A stretch of 64,000 nucleotides of DNA, from contig NZ_CP156688.1 in assembly GCF_040616545.1 (NCBI RefSeq), positions 372,001-436,000 of the forward strand. Direction: 5' to 3'. Source of the DNA: Akkermansia muciniphila. Lineage in GTDB: Bacteria; Verrucomicrobiota; Verrucomicrobiia; Verrucomicrobiales; Akkermansiaceae. Positions 1 to 8,690 of this stretch are shown here, one piece after another (position 1 is the first letter of the stretch; the number at the start of each line of letters is the position of its first letter). The position numbers and the translations under genes were made by a program. The notes below the pieces were generated by a model. That model made no database searches and had not been told where the DNA came from. It saw only the letters and a list, made by a program, of their open reading frames with translations.

Positions 1-951
1 GACTCTCAAGGCATTGCGGATGGCGGCGGGAGAGGAGCTCCCGTGGGCGATGATGGTCACGCCCCGGACGCCCAGCAGGGGACTGCCCCCCACGGAGTCG
101 GCGGAAAGGCGCGCTTTCATGGCGCGGAATGCGCCGGAAGCGCAGGCGGCTCCCATCATGCGGAGCGGATTCGCCTGAAGTTCCTCCTTCAGCCACTTGC
201 TGAACGCCTTGGCGGTGGCCTCGCAGGTTTTCAGCAGCACGTTTCCGGTAAAACCGTCCGTCAGCGCCACGTCTATTTCATGCTCAAAAAGATCGTGGCC
301 CTCCACATTGCCCACAAATTTGAAAGGGAGCGCGCCGCGCTCCTCCAGATGCTTCAAGAGACAGAAAGTTCCCTTGGTAAAGTCCGTTCCTTTTTCATCC
401 TCGGAGCCATTGCTCATGACCCCTACCTTGGGCACCGGCTTGCCGTAAACGGAACGGGCCAGGATACTGGCCATGACGGCGTAGCCCACCAGATGCCGGG
501 GCTTGGCCTCCGGGTTGGCGCCGGTATCCGTCACATTGCAAACGCCGAATTCATTGGGAAGCTGGGTCACGATTCCCGCGCGTTCCACACCGTTGAGCAG
601 CCTGAGCTTGATGGTGGCCGCCGCTACGGCCGCGCCCGTGTTGCCCGCGCTGACCACGGCGTCCGCGTCTCCGGATTTGACCAGGTCCACGGAGACGGAC
701 ATGGAGGAGTTTTTCTTCTGCCTCACCGCCAGCAGGCCGGATTCATTCATTTCCACCACTTCCGCAGCGGGAACGATTTCCACACGCGGACCGGAAAGGC
801 CCCAGCGGTCACAGGAATCACGCACCACGTCTTCCCTCCCCACCAGGTAGATTTTTTCAATGAGAGGAAAATCCTGCAGGGCACGCTTTGCCCCGTCCAG
901 GTTAATATCAGGCGCATTGTCGCCGCCCATCACATCCAGTGCAATCTTCAT
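1..951 (-). CDS. plsX: Phosphate acyltransferase PlsX (3' end outside window)
   Basis: PlsX makes acyl-phosphate from acyl-ACP, the first step of the PlsX/PlsY route to phosphatidic acid at the cytoplasmic membrane. The translated start is MKIALDVMGGDNAPD, the family's signature N-terminus, followed by the conserved VSAGNTGA and VGNVEGHD segments. The 317 codons visible run off the window edge; the family is usually about 330-350 residues, so only the last few are missing. It is the third gene of a yceD-rpmF-plsX operon, an arrangement conserved in many bacteria that links ribosome and lipid synthesis. Identification is firm. Confidence 0.95.
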   Translation of the reverse strand, partial: MKIALDVMGGDNAPDINLDGAKRALQDFPLIEKIYLVGREDVVRDSCDRWGLSGPRVEIVPAAEVVEMNESGLLAVRQKKNSSMSVSVDLVKSGDADAVVSAGNTGAAVAAATIKLRLLNGVERAGIVTQLPNEFGVCNVTDTGANPEAKPRHLVGYAVMASILARSVYGKPVPKVGVMSNGSEDEKGTDFTKGTFCLLKHLEERGALPFKFVGNVEGHDLFEHEIDVALTDGFTGNVLLKTCEATAKAFSKWLKEELQANPLRMMGAACASGAFRAMKARLSADSVGGSPLLGVRGVTIIAHGSSSPAAIRNALRV

Positions 952-1099
952 AGTATCTGTTGGAGAAGTGTGTTAACAGAAAAAACAGCCCGCTTCAAGC
1001 AAGTTCAGCCGCTTTGCGGAGCAAAAGCGGCTGGAGAGTCAATATGATAACGCCGGATTACGGCGATACTTTTCAAGGCAAATGCGGCGCCTGCGGAGC

Positions 1100-1291
1100 T
1101 TACGCTTCCGCCTTCACCACGATTTCCTTGCCGGAACGGGTCGTATACGTACCGCAATTGGGGCAGGCGGTATGACCGGGGGTGCTGCTGCCGCAATTCT
1201 GGCACTTGCGGAGCTTCGGAGCGCGCCATGCCTGCGCGGCAAGGCGGGTACGCTGCTTCATCTTGGACGTTCTGCGCTTAGGTGCTGCCAT
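1100..1291 (-). CDS. rpmF: 50S ribosomal protein L32
   Basis: A 63-residue basic protein starting [16 protein letters not shown], the typical L32 opening. Two CxxC pairs (CQNC and CPNC) form the zinc ribbon of the zinc-binding L32 type. It lies 23 bp after yceD and about 150 bp before plsX on the same strand, the classic yceD-rpmF-plsX order. It belongs to the large ribosomal subunit. Length and motifs are normal. Confidence 0.97.
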
Positions 1292-1314
1292 AATTTTAGT
1301 TGGTAAAAAGGTGA

Positions 1315-1806
1315 TTAATGATGATCCCCCAGCTCATTGAGGGCGTCCCACACGCCACTATTCTTGCTCGGGGCAGAACTGTTTACACCCGTTACCCCCT
1401 CTTTGTCCACCCCAAAATATGGAGTTTTCGCCATACAGTCGTTTTCCATGCCCCCGTCCGCACATTTCGGGTACGCCGGAAAATCCAGGACTATTTCCTC
1501 GCGCATGGAGTCTGAAACGTCCACAACACTCTGTGAATCAATTTCAAAAGAAGCGGCAAATTCATTTACCTCCACCACGTAGTCAAAGTAGCCCAGGCAC
1601 CGCACGCAGCGGAATTTGAACGGGGCGGAAATATTGCCCCTCACGAATAATTCGTTCTCAAACCTCTGCACGTACAGGTCAAAAGCAAGAGGCCCAATGG
1701 AATTGACCTCTTCATCATCGATGCCGAAGATTTCGGAATCCAGCTCACCGCTGTATTTCTTCCCCGCTTCCGGCAAGTTCTCAAGCTCTACCAGCAATCT
1801 TTTCAT
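1315..1806 (-). CDS. yceD: YceD/DUF177 family protein
   Basis: This 163-residue acidic protein has the YceD-family core with the FRCVRCL motif (Cys67 and Cys70) and a second cysteine pair further on (YPKC and NDC) that could complete a metal site. YceD proteins are encoded next to rpmF across bacteria and have been linked to 23S rRNA accumulation. Here it is the first gene of the yceD-rpmF-plsX operon. The C-terminal 30 residues are low in similarity to anything I recognise. Function in this organism is inferred from context only. Confidence 0.88.
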
Positions 1807-1923
1807 GACCGCATCTTACAGGCACACCCCGCGCCTGACAAGCAGACAGGGCGGCACCATTCACGGAAAGGGGGAGGGATGACACAGCCCCTTTCCCCGC
1901 GCCTCTTCCAATCCGGCCCGGGC

Positions 1924-2268
1924 CTAACCGGGAGGCCATTCCAGCTTGCGGCCCGCCAGCAGGTGCATGTGCAGATGGGGCACCGCTTCCCCGGCGTCCG
2001 GCCCGTTGTTGATGACCAGGCGGAAGCCGTTCCCGTCCAGGCCCAGGCTCCTGGCAATGCGCCCGGCGGCCAGCATCATGTGGCCCAGCAGGGCGCCGTC
2101 TTCCTCCCCTGCCTCGGAAAGCCGGGGAATGGGCTTGCGCGGAACCAGCAGGAGATGTTCCGGCGCCTGGGGACTGATGTCCCGGAAACAGACGCACTGT
2201 TCATCCTGGTAAACAATATCCGCGGGGATGTCCCCGGAACAGATTTTTTCAAATAGCGTGGCGGCCAT
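1924..2268 (-). CDS. HIT family nucleotide-binding protein (HinT-like)
   Basis: A 114-residue histidine triad protein. The catalytic HLHMHLL motif (His98, His100, His102) is intact and is preceded by the conserved NNGPDAGEAVPH stretch; the N-terminus TLFEKICSGDIPADIVYQDE is typical of HinT. Such enzymes hydrolyse purine nucleoside phosphoramidates in the cytoplasm. It sits between sua5 and the yceD operon on the same strand, 54 bp after the sua5 stop. The exact substrate cannot be told from sequence. Confidence 0.93.
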   Translation of the reverse strand: MAATLFEKICSGDIPADIVYQDEQCVCFRDISPQAPEHLLLVPRKPIPRLSEAGEEDGALLGHMMLAAGRIARSLGLDGNGFRLVINNGPDAGEAVPHLHMHLLAGRKLEWPPG

Positions 2269-2322
2269 AAATCAAAGAAAGGTTCGGAATGGTTTTAGCA
2301 TATTCCGGGAGCAAGGGGCAAG

Positions 2323-3369
2323 TCATTCCCTGGCGGCGGAGGCGCGGCGCAGGCGGTCCATGATGGCGCGGCCCAGTCCCGCTTCCGGAACGGCCTCCGC
2401 CACAATGACGTCAATGCCCTCATTTTCATCCATTTGCCTCATCAGGGCAAACAGGCGCACGGCGGCCTCCGCCAGGCGTCCGCTGCCGGGGCTCATGGCC
2501 ACCACCTCCGCCCAATTCCCTTCCTGGGCCAGTTCAGACGTCCCCTCATAGGAGAGCAACCCGTACCGCACCCCTTCCGCGGGCACGAATTCGTCGCCGG
2601 GCTCCAGCAGCATCATGGGCTTGCGCGGCGCATAGTGGCTGCTAAGCTGTCCCGGAGCATCCGCCGGGGCTTCTTCCGAAACAGGGCGGGCGGCAGGCTT
2701 GCGGCGCACCACCTTTACCAGGTTCCGGAACTGTTCCCGGGTCACGGGCCCTTCACGCAGCAGTTCCAGCGCAGGCTTTCCCTTCTCGTCAAGCATGGGA
2801 CGCACAATGGTGCTTTCCAGCCCTTCGGAGCAGGCGCCGGCATCCAGAATCATTTCTATGCGCCCGTCCAGCTCCTTCTGCACGGCAGAGGCGGAGGTAG
2901 GGCTGATATGCCCGAAGCGGTTGGCGCTGGGCGCAGCCACGGGACGCCCCAGCGCCTTAGCCACTCCGCGCATGGCGGGATGCGCGCTCACGCGCACGGC
3001 CACCGTCGGAAGGCCGCTGGTCACAATGTCCGGGATGATATCCGCCTTCGGCAATACCATCGTCAGCGGCCCCGGCCAGAATTTGGACGCCAGCGTATGC
3101 ACCAGCTCCTTCAATTCTTCCGGAATGGCGGTATATTTATCCACTTCCTTCCCATGATGCACGTGGATGATCAGCGGATCAAAAGAAGGGCGCCCCTTGG
3201 CTTCAAAAATCCTGGCCACCGCTTCCGGGTTCAAGGCATCAGCTCCCAGGCCGTATACGGTCTCCGTGGGAATTCCCACCAGTGCTCCCGCCGCCAGAGC
3301 TTCCGCCACACGGACATAAAGTTTGCGGTTGTCTGACAGGGGGTCTACCTCGAACAATTCGGTTTGCAT
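2323..3369 (-). CDS. L-threonylcarbamoyladenylate synthase, Sua5 type
   Basis: Sua5/YrdC enzymes make threonylcarbamoyl-AMP for the t6A37 tRNA modification. The protein has the YrdC domain (IPTETVYGLGADA near the N-terminus, KGRPSFDPLIIHV, and the APSANRFGHISPT nucleotide-binding segment) followed by a C-terminal Sua5 domain with the HYAPRKPMMLL linker, so it is the long Sua5 form rather than short YrdC. The chosen start, MQTELFEV, has an AGGAT element upstream and gives 348 residues, close to family length. In-frame alternatives lie at 3414 and 3504, but the added residues do not resemble the family. Confidence 0.93.
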   Translation of the reverse strand: MQTELFEVDPLSDNRKLYVRVAEALAAGALVGIPTETVYGLGADALNPEAVARIFEAKGRPSFDPLIIHVHHGKEVDKYTAIPEELKELVHTLASKFWPGPLTMVLPKADIIPDIVTSGLPTVAVRVSAHPAMRGVAKALGRPVAAPSANRFGHISPTSASAVQKELDGRIEMILDAGACSEGLESTIVRPMLDEKGKPALELLREGPVTREQFRNLVKVVRRKPAARPVSEEAPADAPGQLSSHYAPRKPMMLLEPGDEFVPAEGVRYGLLSYEGTSELAQEGNWAEVVAMSPGSGRLAEAAVRLFALMRQMDENEGIDVIVAEAVPEAGLGRAIMDRLRRASAARE

Positions 3370-3585
3370 GGCCTTATCCTTGCCTGAAGGAAGCTCCTGC
3401 GTCAAGTAAGACATGGTTTCCCGAAGGCGGAAGCCTGCCAAATGATGCGGAAGCGCGGCATTACGGGCCCGCGCGCCGGTCCACGCTCCTCCAAAAGGCT
3501 CCATTCCTCTTTCACCCCAAACCGGAAAAGGCCATACGGCTAAAAAGTTGTTTTCTCAAGCACCCGGATTGAGTACAATCAAGCC

Positions 3586-4140
3586 ATGAAGGAGGCCGCG
3601 CCAACATCCTTGCCAAACATCATCCTGATCGGGCTGATGGGGTGCGGCAAAACAACCATCGGGAAGGAACTTCACCGGGAGACGAGCCTCCGTTTCACGG
3701 ATACGGACCAAGTGATCGAGCGGCAGACGGGGATGAGCATCCCGCAGATCTTCAAAACTCACGGAGAATCACATTTCCGTGATTTGGAAACCGGAGTCCT
3801 CCGCCAGATGCAGACTGCAACCAGGCAGAGCCGCATCATCTCCACCGGGGGCGGCATCACCATCAGGCCGGAAAACCGGAACCTGCTGAAAAAGCTGGGC
3901 TTCGTCGTCTGGCTTCATACGGACGTGAATACGCTGTACCAGCGCATTTCCCGCTGCACCAACCGCCCCCTGCTCCAGCAGCCCAACCCGAAGGCCGTAC
4001 TGGCCCGCCTCATGGAAGAGCGGCGTGACTTTTACCAGCAGACGGCGCACCTGACCATTGATACGGCCAATCTCCACATTCATGAGATAGCCTTCGGCAT
4101 TCTGGAATCTGCCAGAGTATTCCGTTCCCGCCAAAGATAG
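3586..4140 (+). CDS. aroK: Shikimate kinase
   Basis: Phosphorylates shikimate at the 3-OH in the chorismate pathway, in the cytoplasm. The 184-residue protein shows Walker A GLMGCGKT (residues 16-23), the DTD shikimate/Mg motif (39-41), the GESHFRDLE segment (60-68), the GGG shikimate-binding turn (88-90) and the lid RPLL (127-130). It is a lone plus-strand gene between divergent and convergent neighbours. A TACAAT element ends 6 nt before the ATG, so the transcript could be nearly leaderless. aroK versus aroL cannot be distinguished; aroK is the usual label. Confidence 0.95.
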   Translation: MKEAAPTSLPNIILIGLMGCGKTTIGKELHRETSLRFTDTDQVIERQTGMSIPQIFKTHGESHFRDLETGVLRQMQTATRQSRIISTGGGITIRPENRNLLKKLGFVVWLHTDVNTLYQRISRCTNRPLLQQPNPKAVLARLMEERRDFYQQTAHLTIDTANLHIHEIAFGILESARVFRSRQR

Positions 4141-4243
4141 CGCACTCCGCTTTTTCGGCGGACACGCGCAGCTTGTCCCTGCCCAGGCCTTCCCTATCCG
4201 CGCTCTGCTCCCTAGGCTACCGCTGCCCGCCGCGCAAGAAACA

Positions 4244-4275
4244 ACAAAAGGCGGTCCCCGCCAGAGGAACGCCTT
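4244..4275 (-). terminator. Rho-independent terminator after rpsP
   Basis: Read on the minus strand, an AAGGCG(T)TCC arm pairs with GGA(C)CGCCTT with one internal mismatch, followed by a short T-run (TTTTGTTG). It lies 27 bp beyond the rpsP stop. Confidence 0.6.
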
Positions 4276-4301
4276 CAGGAAAAACTGGTAAGGAACCGGA
4301 C

Positions 4302-4544
4302 TCAGGCCTTGCGGGCCTTGCGGATCATGGAATTCACCGTTTCGGAGGGCTGGGCGCCATTGGAAAGCCACTTGTCAACCTTTTCCAGGTCGATGGTGTA
4401 GTTCACGCCTTCCTTCATGGGATCATAGGAACCCACTTGTTCGATGTAACGGCCGTCACGACGAGCACGGCTGTCGACAACTACGATTTTATAGTAAGGA
4501 CGGTCCTTGGAACCCTGACGGTTGAGTCTGATTGCTACTGCCAT
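4302..4544 (-). CDS. rpsP: 30S ribosomal protein S16
   Basis: An 80-residue protein starting [22 protein letters not shown], the S16 signature; the PRYD/RIGSYDP-like segment appears here as [16 protein letters not shown]. It is a small ribosomal subunit component. It is a single gene here with its own terminator downstream; the frequent partners rimM, trmD and rplS are not next to it in this window. Confidence 0.97.
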   Translation of the reverse strand: MAVAIRLNRQGSKDRPYYKIVVVDSRARRDGRYIEQVGSYDPMKEGVNYTIDLEKVDKWLSNGAQPSETVNSMIRKARKA

Positions 4545-4710
4545 ATCAATTATAAGTAAAAGGTGTTAATGGGGAACTTGCGCGCCTTGTCACTCGCATG
4601 CGTGCGCGTTCAGCTTCCCATAGCGGGTGCAGATGTATGCGATATAATGGAGTCATTGTCAACACCAGAGTTGTTTTTCCGGTAAAAAAGCCGTTCCGCC
4701 CATCCCCCGG

Positions 4711-5337
4711 TCAGGAAAAACTTTCCACCGCCATGCGCCCGAAGGAGTAAAGCATGCTGAGGCCGAAGCCCGCCAGCACAAGAGACAGCACGCCATCCAC
4801 CTTTCCCGCATGCCGGTCATAAAAGGAGCGGATGGGCCGCCACCGGAAAATAAGCGCCCACAGAATCCATCCCGCCGTTCCCGTCACTACGATCAACGCT
4901 CCGATCAACAGGGCATACGAAGGGTCATGATTTTTTTCCAGCAGCGGGGCGGACAGCGCCACGAAAAAGAACGTGGCCTTGGGATTCATCAGATTGGTCA
5001 CCAGGGCATCCCGGTAAATGCCGGAGGCCGCGGGAACGTCTTCCCCCGCGGTGATGGCCCCCTTCCCTCCCCGCGGCCATATCTTCCACGCCAGATACAG
5101 CATCCAGCAGGAGGCGGCGCAGAACAGCACCAGCCCCAGGGAACTGTGAAAAACGGATGCCCCCACCGTGCACGCCAATGCCGCATGGGCGATCACTCCC
5201 GTCCCTATGCCCAGAGCGGCCATGACTCCGGCGCCGAAGCCGTAGGCCAGCGTGCTCCGGGTGACAAAGGCCTGGTCCGGGCCGGGAGACGCCTGGGAGA
5301 GCAGCAGGATGCCTGCAAATATGAGTTCTTCCGTCAT
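4711..5337 (-). CDS. LysE/RhtB family amino-acid exporter
   Basis: A 208-residue integral membrane protein with about six hydrophobic segments. The N-terminal helix ends in the family motif SPGPDQAFV and continues GFGAGVMAALGIGTG, as in LysE/RhtB translocators, which export amino acids or homoserine lactones across the inner membrane. It is 15 bp after the xer gene stop on the same strand and may be co-transcribed with it. The substrate cannot be assigned. Confidence 0.88.
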   Translation of the reverse strand: MTEELIFAGILLLSQASPGPDQAFVTRSTLAYGFGAGVMAALGIGTGVIAHAALACTVGASVFHSSLGLVLFCAASCWMLYLAWKIWPRGGKGAITAGEDVPAASGIYRDALVTNLMNPKATFFFVALSAPLLEKNHDPSYALLIGALIVVTGTAGWILWALIFRWRPIRSFYDRHAGKVDGVLSLVLAGFGLSMLYSFGRMAVESFS

Positions 5338-5352
5338 GGGATAAAGCGGTCC

Positions 5353-6252
5353 TTACGCCCTGGGATGCGCCTGCCTGTAAACCTCCGCCATCCGGGCCCG
5401 CGTCACGTGGGTGTAAATCTGCGTGGTGGAGAGGGAGGCATGCCCCAGCAGTTCCTGCACGGAGCGCAGGTCAGCCCCGGCATCCAGGATATGCGTGGCG
5501 AACGTATGCCTGATCTTGTGGGGGGAAATGGTAAAGGGAATGGAGGAGAGCTTCACGTACTTGTCCAGCATCATCTGCACGGCGCGCGCGCTGAGCCTGG
5601 TGCCTATGCGGGAAACAAACAGGGGGGAATCCTTCGGCAGGCAAGCCATGGAAGCATAGGTTTCCAGAGCCGCCAGTGCGGGCGCGCCCACAGGCAGGAT
5701 GCGTTCCTTGCGCCCCTTCCCCATCACCCGCACTCCCCGGAAGCGGTGGTCCACGCTGTTCACGTCCAGCCCCACCAACTCGCTCAGGCGCATGCCGCAG
5801 GAATAAAAAAGTTCCAGAATGGCCGCGTCGCGGTAGGGGAGCCAGGCGGGGGCATTGGGGGGCACGGGCACCTTGTACGGAAGCTCCAGCAATTCCAGCA
5901 TCTGGTTAAGCGTCAGGAAAACGGGCAGGTTCTTCTTTTTCCTGGGGAGGGAGACGCCCGTCATCGGGCTGGCTTCCAATCCGTGGCGGCGCATCATGAA
6001 CCGGTAAAAACTGCGCAGGGCGGCAAAGCGCAGGCGGATGGTGGCCGTGGCGGCCTCATCCTTCAGCTCCTGGAACAGCCAGTCCCTCATCTGGTCCGGC
6101 GTGCAGCTTTCCCACCCCGTGAACGAACCGTCCGCCCAGGTCCGGAACTGGCGCAGCGCGCGGGCATACACCTCCACCGTGTGGGGAGAAGCCTGCTTCT
6201 CCACCTCCAGATATTGCAGGAAGGCCTGTTCCGGTTCCAGAGGCTGCTCCAT
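5353..6252 (-). CDS. xerD: Site-specific tyrosine recombinase, XerC/XerD type
   Basis: A 299-residue recombinase with an N-terminal SAM-like core-binding domain (about residues 7-90) and a C-terminal catalytic domain. All catalytic residues are present: Arg155 in CGMRLSELVGL, Lys179, His245 and Arg248 in SPHKIRHTFATH, His271 in LLGHAS and Tyr280 in TTQIYTHV. XerC/XerD resolve chromosome dimers at dif. No phage or integron genes lie near it, which supports a housekeeping role. Assignment to XerD rather than XerC is by general resemblance and is uncertain. Confidence 0.9.
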   Translation of the reverse strand: MEQPLEPEQAFLQYLEVEKQASPHTVEVYARALRQFRTWADGSFTGWESCTPDQMRDWLFQELKDEAATATIRLRFAALRSFYRFMMRRHGLEASPMTGVSLPRKKKNLPVFLTLNQMLELLELPYKVPVPPNAPAWLPYRDAAILELFYSCGMRLSELVGLDVNSVDHRFRGVRVMGKGRKERILPVGAPALAALETYASMACLPKDSPLFVSRIGTRLSARAVQMMLDKYVKLSSIPFTISPHKIRHTFATHILDAGADLRSVQELLGHASLSTTQIYTHVTRARMAEVYRQAHPRA

Positions 6253-6266
6253 GATGAAGAATCAAG

Positions 6267-7124
6267 TTATTCCGTGCTTTTATCCTTCTCCTCCCCGGTA
6301 TCCACCGGAGCCTCCCTCAGCAGCACTTCACTGATATTCGCCCGGATGAACAAGTCAATGTCGTCCGGTTCCTCCATGGCATACAGGGGATTGTCCTGAT
6401 GGCTGTCCGCCAGGGCCTGCTCCCTCTCCACCGGGCTGAGCACTCCATCCTGGTCCAGATCGTAAAGGTCCATCATTTCCTTCATTTTAGCCCGGTACAG
6501 GGCTGCCGCATCCTTCATGACGGCCGCGTGCTCCTCCGGATCAATGCGGCCGTTTCCGTTAGCGTCATACTTCTCCAGCAGCATGTTCCTGGTCAGCAGA
6601 AACAGGCCGGGAGCCACCATGAAGCGCTTCTGCCCCGGAGTCCGGATTTCCACCAGGGGAACGACTTCCATCATGGGCGTTCCCGGCTCACTGCCGGGAG
6701 GCGGTGGCGGAGGAAGCTCGCTCCGCTTACCCGTTCCGGCATCCGGCTTGCGGGCGCCGCGGCGTTTTTCCACATGCTCCCGGAAGGCCTTATATTCCTC
6801 CGGGGAAAGCTTTCCGTCCCCGTCCTTGTCAAACTGCATCACGAATTCCTTCCTGGCCTCCCTGCGCGCAGCGCGCGCATCCTCCACCAGCCGGGCCTTG
6901 TCCTGCCCGGAAAGGATGCCGGTTCCGGTACCGTCATACCGGTCCAGGACCATCTGGCGGACCAGAAGGGTTACCTGCAGGAATTCCAGACCGGGCCTGG
7001 GCACCGCCTCAGCCTCCTGGCGGTCTCCGGAAGCCACGGACTGCCCTGCCGCAAGCGGCGGAAAACCGAACGCCAGCGCAGCGGAGCACGATATAATAAA
7101 AGTGTGGGGCAATCTCATGGTCAT
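6267..7124 (-). CDS. Exported EF-hand protein
   Basis: A 285-residue protein with an N-terminal signal peptide (about residues 1-28, cleavage after PPLAAG). It has four EF-hand-like calcium loops in two pairs: DRYDGTGTGILS (61-72), DKDGDGKLSPEE (99-110), DANGNGRIDPEE (187-198) and DLDQDGVLSPVE (222-233). The first loop is the least canonical. A proline-rich linker (138-150) separates the pairs. Such calcium-binding periplasmic or surface proteins are frequent in Planctomycetes/Verrucomicrobia; the function is unknown. It ends 14 bp before the xer gene, same strand. Confidence 0.85.
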   Translation of the reverse strand: MTMRLPHTFIISCSAALAFGFPPLAAGQSVASGDRQEAEAVPRPGLEFLQVTLLVRQMVLDRYDGTGTGILSGQDKARLVEDARAARREARKEFVMQFDKDGDGKLSPEEYKAFREHVEKRRGARKPDAGTGKRSELPPPPPPGSEPGTPMMEVVPLVEIRTPGQKRFMVAPGLFLLTRNMLLEKYDANGNGRIDPEEHAAVMKDAAALYRAKMKEMMDLYDLDQDGVLSPVEREQALADSHQDNPLYAMEEPDDIDLFIRANISEVLLREAPVDTGEEKDKSTE

Positions 7125-7228
7125 TCTTATTAACCCCGCCGGAAAAAGACGGTTTCAAAAATAAACATCCGCCCCTGCCGTCGGGCGACACGGGCGGATG
7201 CTGAAAACGTATGGAAAGGGTGAAGACC

Positions 7229-7555
7229 TTATTTCTCCACCTGAACGATGGCATTCTTTTCCATTTCAACCACCACGCCTTCCGCAATCTTGAGGGAAAC
7301 GGTGCGGTCATTCACTTTTTCCACAAAACCGTGCAGGCCCGCGTTCGTGATCACCTGGTCCCCGCGCTGCAGGGCGGCGATGCGCGCCTGCTGTTCCTTC
7401 TGGGCTTTCCGCTGCGGACGGATCAGCATCACCCAGAACAGGACGATGATAATCACAAACATGAACATGGGGCTGCTGAGGATCTGCTGGAACATATTTC
7501 CAGATTCCTGTCCGGCGGCGGCATCCTGGGCCTGTGCTAACATGAAGATATTCAT
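7229..7555 (-). CDS. yajC: Preprotein translocase subunit YajC
   Basis: A 108-residue protein with a single membrane helix (about residues 29-47, MFMFVIIIVLFWVMLIRPQ) followed by the family's RPQRKAQKEQQ segment and the GDQVITNAGLHGFVEKV domain. YajC is an accessory of the SecDF complex at the inner membrane. The start overlaps the stop of tgt by 4 bp (ATGA), a tgt-yajC order seen in many bacteria where secDF often follows; here secDF is absent and the EF-hand gene follows instead. Confidence 0.95.
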   Translation of the reverse strand: MNIFMLAQAQDAAAGQESGNMFQQILSSPMFMFVIIIVLFWVMLIRPQRKAQKEQQARIAALQRGDQVITNAGLHGFVEKVNDRTVSLKIAEGVVVEMEKNAIVQVEK

Positions 7556-8685
7556 AAAATGTTATTTGCTTTGTATCGCGCGATGAATGAATCCTTGAAG
7601 GAGCCGAACATGCCGGCGGCTATGGCCTCACGCGCCTGAGCCATCAGCCGCAGATAGAATTCCAGATTCTGGAAAGAAAGCAATCTTAAAGCGAGTATTT
7701 CACCGGCTTTAAACAGATGGCGCACGTAAGCACGGGAGAATTGTGTGACATGCGGATGCCCTTCCGGGTCGATCGGGCGGGAATCCGCAGCCCAGCGCTG
7801 GTTCTTGATATGCATGGGACCGTCCGGAGTCAGGGCCACGCCGTGGCGCGCCAGGCGCGTGGGCATTACGCAGTCGAACATGTCCACGCCGCGGGCGATC
7901 ATCTCCAGAAGCTGAGGGGGCGTGCCCAGCCCCATGGCGTAACGCGGCTTGTCCTCCGGCAGCCAGGGGGCGGAATGGTCAATGGCGCGCAGCATCTCCT
8001 CCTCAGGCTCGCCCACGGAAACCCCGCCGATGGCATAACCGTCAAAGTCCATGGCAGCCAGTTCCTCCGCGCACCTTTTCCTCAAATCCGCATAAACGGA
8101 CCCCTGCACAATGCCGAAATGGTGCTGGCGCCCCTCCCCGGAACGGGGCTCGTGTTCCCGCACCCAGTCCTTGCAGCGGCGCGCCCAACGGAGCGTGTAG
8201 CCCAGGGAAGCCTCCGCGTACTTCCTGTCGCAGGGATAGGGGGGGCACTCGTCAAACAGCATGGCGATGTCACTGCCCAGGTCCGCCTGAATCTCCATGG
8301 AACGCTCCGGGCTCAGCATCATGTACGCGCCGTCCAAATGGTTCTGGAACCGCACCCCTTCCTCCGTAATCTTGCGGAGTTTGGCAAGGGACCAGACCTG
8401 GAAGCCGCCGGAATCCGTCAGAATGGGGCGGTTCCAGGAGGAAAACCGGTGCAGGCCTCCCATCTCCCGGATCAGGGAGGACCCGGGACGCAGGGACAAA
8501 TGGTAGGTATTCCCCAGGATGATCTTCGCTCCCAGGGATTCCAGATCCTGCGGATGCATGGTCTTGACGGAACCCTGCGTACCCACCGGCATGAAAATAG
8601 GGGTGGGCACCTGTCCATGGGGCAAATCAAGCGTGCCCAGGCGTGCGGCTGTGGTGGAGTCTTTCTGGTGAAGTGTAAAAGGCAT
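7552..8685 (-). CDS. tgt: tRNA-guanine transglycosylase, zinc site lost
   Basis: Exchanges G34 for a queuosine precursor in GUN-anticodon tRNAs. The 377-residue TIM-barrel protein keeps the catalytic residues: TDSGGFQV (Asp91) and the nucleophile segment DMFDCVMPTR (Asp271). The substrate loop reads GGVSVGE (220-226) against GGLAVGE in typical bacterial enzymes. The zinc site is gone: where other Tgts have a CxCxxC cluster after DPE, this protein has PEGHPHVT (307-314), and the later zinc histidine is Gln339. Flanking sequence (SRAYVRHL, ILALRLLSFQNL) aligns in frame, so this is not a frameshift. It is followed by yajC with a 4-bp overlap. Confidence 0.93.
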   Translation of the reverse strand: MPFTLHQKDSTTAARLGTLDLPHGQVPTPIFMPVGTQGSVKTMHPQDLESLGAKIILGNTYHLSLRPGSSLIREMGGLHRFSSWNRPILTDSGGFQVWSLAKLRKITEEGVRFQNHLDGAYMMLSPERSMEIQADLGSDIAMLFDECPPYPCDRKYAEASLGYTLRWARRCKDWVREHEPRSGEGRQHHFGIVQGSVYADLRKRCAEELAAMDFDGYAIGGVSVGEPEEEMLRAIDHSAPWLPEDKPRYAMGLGTPPQLLEMIARGVDMFDCVMPTRLARHGVALTPDGPMHIKNQRWAADSRPIDPEGHPHVTQFSRAYVRHLFKAGEILALRLLSFQNLEFYLRLMAQAREAIAAGMFGSFKDSFIARYKANNIL

Positions 8686-8690
8686 GGTAA

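Noticed and set aside
4810-6399. A plus-strand frame of about 530 codons across lysE and xer
   Set aside because: It crosses two opposite-strand genes with intact catalytic motifs and has shadow-like composition.
7740-7790. Frameshift or sequencing error as the cause of the missing Tgt cysteines
   Set aside because: Conserved residues on both sides (DSRPIDPE and SRAYVRHL) are in the same frame and the more distant zinc histidine is changed as well.
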